From: an uncultured Veillonellaceae bacterium
Lineage (GTDB): Bacteria; Bacillota; Negativicutes; Veillonellales; Dialisteraceae
Direction: 5' to 3'
DNA length: 58,832 nt
NCBI GenBank assembly: GCA_958348245.1
Contig: CATVYJ010000010.1
Location: forward strand, 1 to 58,832
Shown: piece by piece, positions 25,194 to 31,436 of the stretch
Layout: each line of letters opens with the position of its first letter
Numbering within the stretch: the stretch's first letter is position 1
Notes under the pieces: generated by a model
What the model saw: the letters and a program-made list of their open reading frames with translations, nothing else
Databases searched by the model: none
What the model was told of the DNA's origin: nothing
Position numbers and translations under genes: made by a program

Positions 25194-25928
25194 TTACAGC
25201 GCCTGATAGAGTTTGGCGAGGATTTTCCACCGGCCGTCCACGCGCATGAGTTCGTGGTAGTCCACGTAGTCTACGCCGTGGCAGTTCTTCATGACCACGC
25301 GCCCCACGGCGGTGTCGCCCGCGATGTCCAGCACGTCCGCGTGATAAGATCCACCCTGCGCCGGGCCGTACTGGCGGAAGAGCTCGTACAGCGCTTCGAT
25401 GGAGCCGAAGACCGGCGCGCCCAGTCCCGTGCCGTTCATGACGGCTTTCTCGTGAAAGAGAGGGCGCACGGCCGCTTCGTCCGCGGCGAGGCTTTCCCGG
25501 GCGTACGTCTCGAGCACGTCCCTCACGCCGCCGTAGTCCGCCGTGAGGAACGGATACGCGCCGTCCAGCTGACAGTACACCTTCGCCACGATGAGCCACC
25601 GGCCGTCCACCTTCATCATTTCATGATAATCCACGAAATCTTTACCGTGCCAGCCCTGAATGACACAGCGGCCCAAAGCGGTCGCTTCCGTTATGTCCAG
25701 CACGTCCACGCGGTACGTCCCCTCCGTGGGGCCCACCTGCCGGAACAGCTCGTACAGTGCCTCGACAGGGCCGAACACCGGAGGCTCGCCGCCGCCGCAG
25801 CCGTTCATGACTGCTTTCTCATGAAACACCGTCTTCACTGCGGGAATGTTTGCCGCGCAGCCTTCGCGGCAGTACGTGTCCAGCGCCGTGAGCGCCGCGT
25901 CGTATTCTTTCGGGTCGATGAAAGGCAT
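25194..25928 (-). CDS. Tandem NTF2-like (lumazine-binding-like) protein
   Basis: 244 aa made of two NTF2-like repeats of about 120 residues. Each repeat has VFHEKAVMNG or LFHEKAVMNG, then an ALYELFRQ(V/Y)GP segment, then VDYHEMMKVDGRWLIVAKV or its counterpart. This resembles the Lumazine_bd_2 (DUF3828-like) group of SnoaL-fold proteins; no catalytic residues are certain. The ATG at 25928 lies 6 bp after the stop of the upstream paralogue, so they are co-translated. The internal duplication plus the neighbour gives three copies of the fold in one operon. Confidence 0.78.
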   Translation of the reverse strand: MPFIDPKEYDAALTALDTYCREGCAANIPAVKTVFHEKAVMNGCGGGEPPVFGPVEALYELFRQVGPTEGTYRVDVLDITEATALGRCVIQGWHGKDFVDYHEMMKVDGRWLIVAKVYCQLDGAYPFLTADYGGVRDVLETYARESLAADEAAVRPLFHEKAVMNGTGLGAPVFGSIEALYELFRQYGPAQGGSYHADVLDIAGDTAVGRVVMKNCHGVDYVDYHELMRVDGRWKILAKLYQAL

Positions 25929-25933
25929 GGCGC

Positions 25934-26320
25934 TCACGCTTTCTGGATGGTATTGGAATTCTGGTTGTACGCTTTCGCCACGCACTTCCATTCGCCGTCG
26001 ATTTTCAGGAGCAGCAGCACGTCCGTGAAGTCAATGCGTCCGCTCCAGCCTTCTTCGAGGACCCGCGCCGCGGCGAGCGTCTCCTCTACGAAGAGCACGT
26101 CCACGCGCCCTTTGAAGTGCGCGCCCCCGGAGACGGTGTCCACATTGTGATAGAACTGCTCGATGGAGCCGCGCTCCAGCCGGCCGTCGAGAAATCCGAA
26201 CAGCACCGCGTCGTCCGTGAAGAGTTCCTTCGCGTACGCGCTGTTTCCTTCGGCGACGGACCGTACAAATTTCATGGCCGCCTGTTCGACCGCTTCGTAT
26301 TCTGCAATAGATGCTCTCAT
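25934..26320 (-). CDS. Single-domain NTF2-like protein
   Basis: 128 aa, one NTF2-like domain (FTDDAVLFGFLDGRLERGSI; LLLKIDGEWKCVAKAYNQ). It is homologous to both halves of the next gene. First gene of the operon divergent from the HxlR-type regulator; AAGGAGG precedes the ATG at 26320. The pocket may bind a small aromatic or sterol-like ligand, a general property of the fold rather than something visible here. Confidence 0.78.
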   Translation of the reverse strand: MRASIAEYEAVEQAAMKFVRSVAEGNSAYAKELFTDDAVLFGFLDGRLERGSIEQFYHNVDTVSGGAHFKGRVDVLFVEETLAAARVLEEGWSGRIDFTDVLLLLKIDGEWKCVAKAYNQNSNTIQKA

Positions 26321-26352
26321 GATTCTGCCTCCTTGTGTGACCGATGTGGAAA

Positions 26353-26381
26353 TTGACGGGACGTCCTCTTTCCTCTATAAT
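26353..26381 (+). promoter_or_regulatory. Promoter of the hxlR-type gene
   Basis: TTGACG (26353-26358), 17-nt spacer, TATAAT (26376-26381). Confidence 0.75.
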
Positions 26382-26403
26382 CGCAGGAAAGAGAATATCC
26401 GGC

Positions 26404-26430
26404 AAGTACGCACAATAAAGTGCGGTACTT
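26404..26430. promoter_or_regulatory. Candidate HxlR operator
   Basis: Inverted repeat AAGTAC-GCAC / GTGC-G-GTACTT centred on AATAAA, about 16 bp downstream of the predicted start of transcription and between the divergent genes. The position suits autorepression plus control of the NTF2/flavin-reductase operon. Confidence 0.6.
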
Positions 26431-26458
26431 ACGAAAAGGAAAGCGTAAAGGAGGCAGC

Positions 26459-26791
26459 ATGGCGGAGCGGCGCATTGCGGACGAGGCGCTGAATCAGACG
26501 GGATTCAGCTACACCCTGTCCCTCATTCAGGGGAAATACAAAATGACCATTCTCTACACGCTCATGGAGTTCGGCGTGGTGCGGTTCAACGAAATGAAGC
26601 GCTACATCGGGGGCATCTCGTACAAGACGCTCTCCGCGGCGCTGAAGGAGCTCGAGGCGGACGGGCTCGTGCACCGCGAGGAGTACCCCCAGATCCCGCC
26701 GAAGGTGGAGTACAGCCTCACCGAGACGGGCCGCTCCCTCATGCCCATCCTGGACGGCATGTGCGAATGGGGGGACCGGCACCGCCCGTGA
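26459..26791 (+). CDS. HxlR-family winged-helix regulator
   Basis: 110 aa, normal HxlR length. The winged helix is clear: LIQGKYKMTILYTLM, RFNEMKRYIGGISYKTLSAA and LVHREEYPQIPPKVEYSLTE. In better studied members a cysteine senses quinones, diamide or aldehydes. No cysteine lies near the usual N-terminal position here (the only one is in the C-terminal MCEWGDR), so sensing may differ. ATG 26459 follows AAAGGAGG. Confidence 0.9.
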   Translation: MAERRIADEALNQTGFSYTLSLIQGKYKMTILYTLMEFGVVRFNEMKRYIGGISYKTLSAALKELEADGLVHREEYPQIPPKVEYSLTETGRSLMPILDGMCEWGDRHRP

Positions 26792-26793
26792 CC

Positions 26794-26822
26794 TTGCCCC
26801 GCCGCAGCGGGTGTGCTACAAT
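26794..26822 (+). promoter_or_regulatory. Promoter of the gdx leader
   Basis: TTGCCC (26794-26799), 17-nt spacer, TACAAT (26817-26822). Confidence 0.65.
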
Positions 26823-26828
26823 AAAACG

Positions 26829-26917
26829 GACATCAACATTGGCCGCCGGGTCAATGAAGAGAAGCGCTTCGCCGCGTATCGTCAGGCCATAGAAGATACG
26901 CGGGCGGGCGCTTTTTT
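26829..26917 (+). promoter_or_regulatory. Attenuator leader of the guanidinium exporter (candidate riboswitch)
   Basis: The leader holds a hairpin CATTGGCC/GGTCAATG with loop GCCG (26837-26856). It is followed by a long stem (26862-26880 with 26895-26913) that ends in TTTTTT and so forms an intrinsic terminator before the coding start. The 14-nt terminator loop carries GGCCA, complementary to TGGCC in the first hairpin. I could not match it to guanidine-I, -II (ACGR loops), -III or -IV consensus as I know them. Confidence 0.6.
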
Positions 26918-26937
26918 GTCTGGAAAGGAGAATGGAT

Positions 26938-27261
26938 ATGGGTTCTGCATGGTTGGATCTGCTTGTGGCGGGGCTGCTCGAAGTGGCGTGGTCCGTCTGT
27001 CTCAAGGAATCGCACGGCTTTGCCCGCCTGCCCTGGACGGCGGCGACCCTTCTGGGGATGCTGGCGAGCTTCTGGTTTCTCGCGCAGGCGGTGAAGACGA
27101 TCCCCCTCGGCACGTCCTACGTGGTGTGGACGGGTATCGGCGCAGCGGGCGCTTTCCTCGCGGGCATCGCGCTCTTCGGCGAGCCGGCGACGCCCGCGCG
27201 GTGCTTCTTCGCGGGGCTGCTCCTCTGCGGCATCGTGGGGCTCAAGCTCACCACGCCGTGA
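26938..27261 (+). CDS. gdx: SMR-family guanidinium exporter (Gdx/SugE type)
   Basis: 107 aa, four membrane helices. Near-diagnostic Gdx residues: Glu in LLEVAWSVCLKESHGF, YVVWTGIGAAGAFLAGI and the C-terminal GIVGLKLTTP, closely parallel to E. coli SugE. Gdx proteins exchange guanidinium for protons across the inner membrane as homodimers. ATG 26938 is 7 nt after GGAAAGGAG; the ATG two codons earlier is too close to it. Placed behind its own promoter and an attenuator leader, which fits ligand-controlled expression. Confidence 0.9.
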   Translation: MGSAWLDLLVAGLLEVAWSVCLKESHGFARLPWTAATLLGMLASFWFLAQAVKTIPLGTSYVVWTGIGAAGAFLAGIALFGEPATPARCFFAGLLLCGIVGLKLTTP

Positions 27262-27687
27262 TTACGGGCGGAGCGTTTTCCGCATCCAGATGTGAGGGCA
27301 GTGCTCCTCGGGAAATTCACCGCCCTCCGCGGCGTAGCCGAACTGCTCGTAAAAAGAGCGGGCGTGGGTCTGCGCGGCGAGGCGGACCTCCGTGCCGCCG
27401 CAGGCGGCGATCTGCCGCTCCGCTTCGCGTAGGAGCTCCGCCCCGAGGCCCCGGCCGCGGCAGTCCTTCCGCACGGCGAGACGGCCCACGAGGTACGAGG
27501 ATCCCCCGCCGGGGAAATACCGGCACACCGCGAGCGGCGCGCCGTCCGCGCCGAAGAGGACGAGGTGCACCGCGGTGCGGTCTGTCTCGTCAAATTCGTC
27601 GCGGAAGCCCTGCTCCTCCATGAAAATGCGCCGGCGGAGAAACGCCGCTTCAGCGGGAAGCGTGTGATACGTGCGGATGGTGTGCAT
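27262..27687 (-). CDS. GNAT-family N-acetyltransferase
   Basis: 141 aa. The acetyl-CoA binding segment VGRLAVRKDCRGRGLGAELL carries the R/Q-x-x-G-x-G/A motif, and ARSFYEQFGYAAEG is the usual C-terminal GNAT motif. The N-terminal half (LRRRIFMEEQGF, then VHLVLFGADGAPLAVCRYF) resembles the ElaA branch. The acceptor is unknown. Convergent with gdx (the stops are adjacent); CAGGAGG precedes the ATG at 27687. Confidence 0.88.
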   Translation of the reverse strand: MHTIRTYHTLPAEAAFLRRRIFMEEQGFRDEFDETDRTAVHLVLFGADGAPLAVCRYFPGGGSSYLVGRLAVRKDCRGRGLGAELLREAERQIAACGGTEVRLAAQTHARSFYEQFGYAAEGGEFPEEHCPHIWMRKTLRP

Positions 27688-27882
27688 GGAAACCTCCTGA
27701 AAAAAACAGACGCCGCACCGGTCTCTCTGCCGAAGCAGCCCTGACGAAACCGGTTGCGGCGTCCTTCGTGCCTTCCCCCGGGGGAGAAGGCGGACATGCA
27801 TATGGAATTGGAATGGTTTCACTATATCACGAAGCGGTCCGCGGAGCAAGACGGCGGACAGGAAAAAGAAAGGAGAACGACG

Positions 27883-28392
27883 ATGGAAGAATCTACGTTT
27901 CGCGCCATGCGGCGGAAGCGGCAGCAGCTTTCGCGGGAGGACTGTGAGGCGGTGCTGCGCCGGGGGACGCACGGCGTGCTCGCTCTGACGGGCGACGGGG
28001 GCTGGCCCTACGCGGTGCCCCTGAGCTATGTGTACGACGGGACGCGGATCTATTTCCACTCCGCGAAAGCGGGGCATAAAATCGACGCGGTGCGGGGAGA
28101 GCCCCGGGCGTCGTTCTGCGTGGTGGACGAGGACCGGGTGGTGCCGGAGGAATACACGGCGTATTTCCGGAGCGTCATCTGCTTCGGCACGGTGCGTATT
28201 CTCGAGAGCGACGAAGAGAAGCGCGCCGCGCTGGAAGCGCTCGGGAGAAAGTACGCGCCCCGCGATACGCCGGCGGGGCTGGACGCGGCCATCCGCAGGG
28301 ACTGGCCGGGCGCGGCGGTCCTCGCCATGGACATCGCGCACATGACGGGCAAGGAAGCCATCGAGCTCGTGCGGGCGCGGAAACAGAAATAA
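27883..28392 (+). CDS. Pyridoxamine-5'-phosphate-oxidase-like flavin-binding protein
   Basis: 169 aa, split-barrel fold. GTHGVLALTGDGGWPYAVPL and YFHSAKAGHKIDAV are the usual FMN-contact segments of the PNPOx-like/NimA-like group. Relatives include nitroimidazole resistance proteins and flavin-nucleotide-binding proteins. The frame opens earlier (27754), but GAAAGGAG lies just before ATG 27883. Confidence 0.85.
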   Translation: MEESTFRAMRRKRQQLSREDCEAVLRRGTHGVLALTGDGGWPYAVPLSYVYDGTRIYFHSAKAGHKIDAVRGEPRASFCVVDEDRVVPEEYTAYFRSVICFGTVRILESDEEKRAALEALGRKYAPRDTPAGLDAAIRRDWPGAAVLAMDIAHMTGKEAIELVRARKQK

Positions 28393-28396
28393 AGGA

Positions 28397-28421
28397 AGCA
28401 TCCCTCCGGGGATGTTTTTTT
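28397..28421 (+). terminator. Terminator, left copy of a duplicated pair
   Basis: GCATCCC/GGGGATG-type stem with seven T. The 32-bp context is repeated almost exactly at 30176-30208. Confidence 0.85.
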
Positions 28422-28508
28422 CTGCGCGGATTTCCGGAAAACGCGCGTATTTGACAAGACGGGCGCGGGCTTCCGGGGGATAATAAAGAAATGGAAAGGA
28501 GGCGCGGC

Positions 28509-29295
28509 ATGCGGAGCGCGGTGTATGACGAAGGGCTCGGGGCGGAAGCGTTCCGGTTCACCGGGATGGCGAGGCCGTTTCCGGCGCATTTTCACGAGGG
28601 CTACGTGTTCGGCCTCGTCGAGCGGGGCCTGCGGACGGTGTCCTGCGGCGGGCGGACGCTGGAGGCCGGGCCGGGGACGGTGCTCGTCTTTCATCCCGGC
28701 GAGAGCCACAGCTGCCGCGGGGAGGGCGCGCTCGATTACCGGGGGCTCTTCCTGCCGGCGGAGACTTTGGCCCGGTGGACGGGGGACGCCAGGCCGCCCC
28801 GCTTTGCGGACAACGGCTTTGCGGAGAAGGCGCTGGCGGAGGCGTTTGCGGCGCTGCACCGGCGGATGATGGCGCGCGCCCCCGAAGCCGCGCGGGAAGA
28901 AGCGCGGCTCGCTTTTCTGGCGCGGCTCCTGCCGCACCGGAGGGACGCGGAGGAGGCTCCGGGCCGGGCGGAAGTGGCGCGGGCTCTCGCGTACATGGCG
29001 GACCATCTGGCGGAATCCGTGCGCACGGAGGACCTGTGCCGCGCGGCGGGGCTCAGTCGGTCCGCCCTGCTCCGGGCGTTCGTGCGCGAAAAGGGGCTCA
29101 CGCCGTACCGCGCTGGAGGCGCTCCGCATCGAACGGGCGCGGCGCCTGCTCGCGGCGGGCGCGTCTCCCGCGGAAGCGGCGGCCCGCACGGGCTTTGCGG
29201 ACCAGAGCCACTTCACGAAGTATTTCACCCGCCTCACGGGGCTCGCGCCCGGGCTGTACGGGGCGCTGTTCCGCGAAGGGGCGCGCCGTGGGTAG
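28509..29295 (+). pseudogene. AraC-family regulator, frameshifted in the DNA-binding domain
   Basis: The N-terminal cupin half is intact (PFPAHFHEGYVFGLVERG; LVFHPGESHSC), and the first HTH is readable (EDLCRAAGLSRSALLRAF). After GLTPYR (near 29111) the frame is lost. The second HTH continues one frame over (ALRIERARRLLAAGASP; TGFADQSHFTKYFTRLTG) to the stop at 29293-29295. One extra base, or two missing, explains it; there is no homopolymer at the spot. Without repair the protein lacks the second HTH. AGGAGG precedes ATG 28509. The 3' end overlaps the EamA exporter start, so this was probably its regulator. Confidence 0.75.
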
Positions 29296-30172
29296 CGCGG
29301 CGGGTCACGGCCTCGCGGCGCTGACCATCCTCATCTGGGGCACCACGTTCATTTCCACCAAGATCCTGCTCGCGGATTTTGCGCCCGTGGAAATCCTCGT
29401 GCTGCGCTTCCTCCTGGGGTATGTCCTCCTCTGGGCGGCCGCGCCGCGCCGTCTCGCTGCGGGCCGGCGGGAGGAGCTCACCTTCGCCGCGGCGGGGCTC
29501 TGCGGCATCTGCCTCTACTACCTGCTGGAAAATGTGGCGCTGGTCCATACGAGCGCGTCCCACGTGGGGGTTATTATTTCGCTCGCGCCGTTCTTCACGG
29601 CGCTCCTCGCGCGGCGCTTCGCCGGAGCGGACGAACGGGCCGGCGCGGGCTTCTACGCGGGATTTGCCGCGGCGCTGACCGGGGTGGTACTCCTCATGGG
29701 CGGCGGCGCGGAGGAAGGGGAGGCGCTCGCGGGCGATCTGCTCGCCGCCGCGGCGGCGCTGGTGTGGGCGGCGTACTCGCTCCTCACGCGGCGCATCAGC
29801 CGCTTCGGCTGTCCCGCCATCCCCGCAGTGCGGCGCACCTTTTTCTACGGCCTCTGCTTCATGGCCCCGGCGGCGTGGCTCTCCGGCGCGACGTTTTCTC
29901 CGGAGCGGCTCGCGGACCCCGCCGCGGCGGCGCATCTCCTCTATCTCGGCGCGGGGGCGTCGGCGCTGTGCTTCGTCACGTGGAATCAGGCGGTGCGCCT
30001 CCTCGGGGCGGTGAAGACCAGCGCCTACATTTACGCCGTGCCGGTCATCACGGTCCTCTCCGCGTCGCTTGTCCTCGGGGAGTCGCTCCCCCTCTCCGGC
30101 TGGGCGGGCGTCGTCCTCGTGCTGGGCGGCCTCTTCCTCTCCGAACGGAGCGGCGCGGGCCGGACGAAATGA
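29288..30172 (+). CDS. EamA/DMT-family exporter 3
   Basis: 294 aa, ten helices, two EamA repeats. It resembles the exporter at 19882 throughout (IWGTTFISTKILL; ASALCFVTWNQAVRLLGAVK; VLGESLPLSGWAGV). GTG start at 29288 overlaps the end of the frameshifted araC gene by 8 bp, implying translational coupling and a regulator-target pair. Substrate unknown. Confidence 0.87.
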   Translation: MGSAAGHGLAALTILIWGTTFISTKILLADFAPVEILVLRFLLGYVLLWAAAPRRLAAGRREELTFAAAGLCGICLYYLLENVALVHTSASHVGVIISLAPFFTALLARRFAGADERAGAGFYAGFAAALTGVVLLMGGGAEEGEALAGDLLAAAAALVWAAYSLLTRRISRFGCPAIPAVRRTFFYGLCFMAPAAWLSGATFSPERLADPAAAAHLLYLGAGASALCFVTWNQAVRLLGAVKTSAYIYAVPVITVLSASLVLGESLPLSGWAGVVLVLGGLFLSERSGAGRTK

Positions 30173-30175
30173 AAG

Positions 30176-30201
30176 AGCATCCCTCCGGGGATGTTTTTTT
30201 T
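30176..30201 (+). terminator. Terminator, right copy of a duplicated pair
   Basis: Same stem as at 28397 with eight T and the same TCTGCGCG tail; the two copies bracket the araC-eamA pair. Confidence 0.85.
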
Positions 30202-30216
30202 CTGCGCGCGGCGCGG

Positions 30217-30246
30217 TTGCATTTCTCCGCGGCCCTGTTATACAAT
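30217..30246 (+). promoter_or_regulatory. Promoter of the membrane-protein pair
   Basis: TTGCAT (30217-30222), 18-nt spacer, TACAAT (30241-30246). Confidence 0.55.
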
Positions 30247-30296
30247 AAATCAGTATTGTCTGAATCAAGTCGGTCAATCCGCAGCGGAGGAACAAC

Positions 30297-30578
30297 ATGA
30301 AAGAACGGTTTCGCACAGTGCTCTTTGTGGTGGCGCTGGGCATGGTGGGCATGAATATCCACGACCAGGGCCTGCAGATCGGCAACACGCTCATCGGCGT
30401 GATGCTCATTGCGGTCTTCGGGGTGAGCTTCTATTTCAAGCGGAAGCGCGCCGCGGAGGAAGCGGCGTCCGCGCGGTCGAAGGAAGCGGAGCGCCGGGCC
30501 CGCCGCCGCGCGCGGAAGGCCGCGCAGAAGCAGAAGGCGGCGAAGAAGAAAGAACACGAAGACGCGCGCCGTCAGTAA
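30297..30578 (+). CDS. Small membrane protein with basic tail, unknown function
   Basis: 93 aa. Two hydrophobic segments (about 7-21 and 32-47), then an extremely basic, Ala/Lys/Arg-rich cytoplasmic tail (EAERRARRRARKAAQKQK) probably helical. I do not recognise a family. GGAGG lies just before ATG 30297. It sits 9 bp upstream of the next gene, with which it must be cotranscribed; the strongly charged tail could bind RNA, DNA or anionic lipid. Confidence 0.7.
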   Translation: MKERFRTVLFVVALGMVGMNIHDQGLQIGNTLIGVMLIAVFGVSFYFKRKRAAEEAASARSKEAERRARRRARKAAQKQKAAKKKEHEDARRQ

Positions 30579-30587
30579 GGAGATCGT

Positions 30588-31298
30588 ATGAGCAAAAAAC
30601 ACTGGACCGGCGTCGTGACGGATCGCACCGTCCTCTACACGCCGTATCGGATCGTGATGCTGCTGCTGTTCGCGGTGTTCGTCCTGTACGTGGGCGCGAG
30701 CTGGTACGCGAACTACACCGCGGGCGAGTATCAGATGCTGGGCTTCCTCGGGGCCATTCAGGCGCTCCTTCTGTGGTACATGGTGAACACGTACACCGCG
30801 CGCGCGGAGTACCGCCTCGAAGAGGACAAGCTGGTGATCGTCATCAAGCGGCGCTTCAAGGGCGTGAAGGAGATCCGCCTCGCCTACCACGACATCTTCG
30901 GCGTGTACAGTCTGAAGAAGGAAAACCGCAAGGCCATCGAGACCGCCGCGGCGTACTACGCCTATTCCCGTCTGGACAAGCGGCCCATCTGGGTGCTCCT
31001 GTACAATTACAACGACGACACGAAGAAGGCGGGACGCATCCTCATGAAGGCGTCGGACGAATTCTGGGAGGCGTTCAAGGCGATCCTCCCGGACCAGATC
31101 TGCGTGCCCCAGGCGGAAGTGCTGGGCCACGCGTATAAGCACATGGGCGAAGTGCTCCGCCGGAAAGAAGAAGGCGAGGAGGAAATCGTCTACGTGGACG
31201 AGGAAGGCCATGTCATCTCTCCGGAAGAAGTGGCCGACGACGAGTACGAAGTGGTGGACGAAGCGCCGAAGCAGGACGCGGACAAAAAGAAAAAATAA
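30588..31298 (+). CDS. Membrane protein of unknown function with acidic tail
   Basis: 236 aa. Two membrane helices (about 21-43 and 52-68) are followed by a soluble domain of about 110 residues (YRLEEDKLVIVIKRRFKGVK) that looks like the PH-like domains found after paired helices in bacterial membrane proteins. The tail is very acidic (EEGEEEIVYVDEEG) with a final KKKK. The preceding gene has a basic tail, so the two products may pair by charge, which is inference. AAGGAGATC precedes ATG 30588. Confidence 0.7.
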   Translation: MSKKHWTGVVTDRTVLYTPYRIVMLLLFAVFVLYVGASWYANYTAGEYQMLGFLGAIQALLLWYMVNTYTARAEYRLEEDKLVIVIKRRFKGVKEIRLAYHDIFGVYSLKKENRKAIETAAAYYAYSRLDKRPIWVLLYNYNDDTKKAGRILMKASDEFWEAFKAILPDQICVPQAEVLGHAYKHMGEVLRRKEEGEEEIVYVDEEGHVISPEEVADDEYEVVDEAPKQDADKKKK

Positions 31299-31303
31299 AT
31301 CGG

Positions 31304-31331
31304 AAAAGGCACGGCGCGCCCGTGCTTTTTT
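31304..31331 (+). terminator. Terminator of the membrane-protein pair
   Basis: GCACGG/CCGTGC stem with loop CGCGC and six T. Confidence 0.85.
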
Positions 31332-31436
31332 GCGCGGATTTTTCCCCGCGGCGGCGGGCGGCCGGGCATTCCCGCACGCAGGCGGATGAGATATAATGTA
31401 AATTGAATTTTTATGACCAGGAGAGGAGGGCACGCC

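Noticed and set aside
26829..26937. Calling the gdx leader a guanidine-II (mini-ykkC) riboswitch
   Set aside because: The first hairpin loop is GCCG, not ACGR, and the second hairpin is a terminator with a 14-nt loop.
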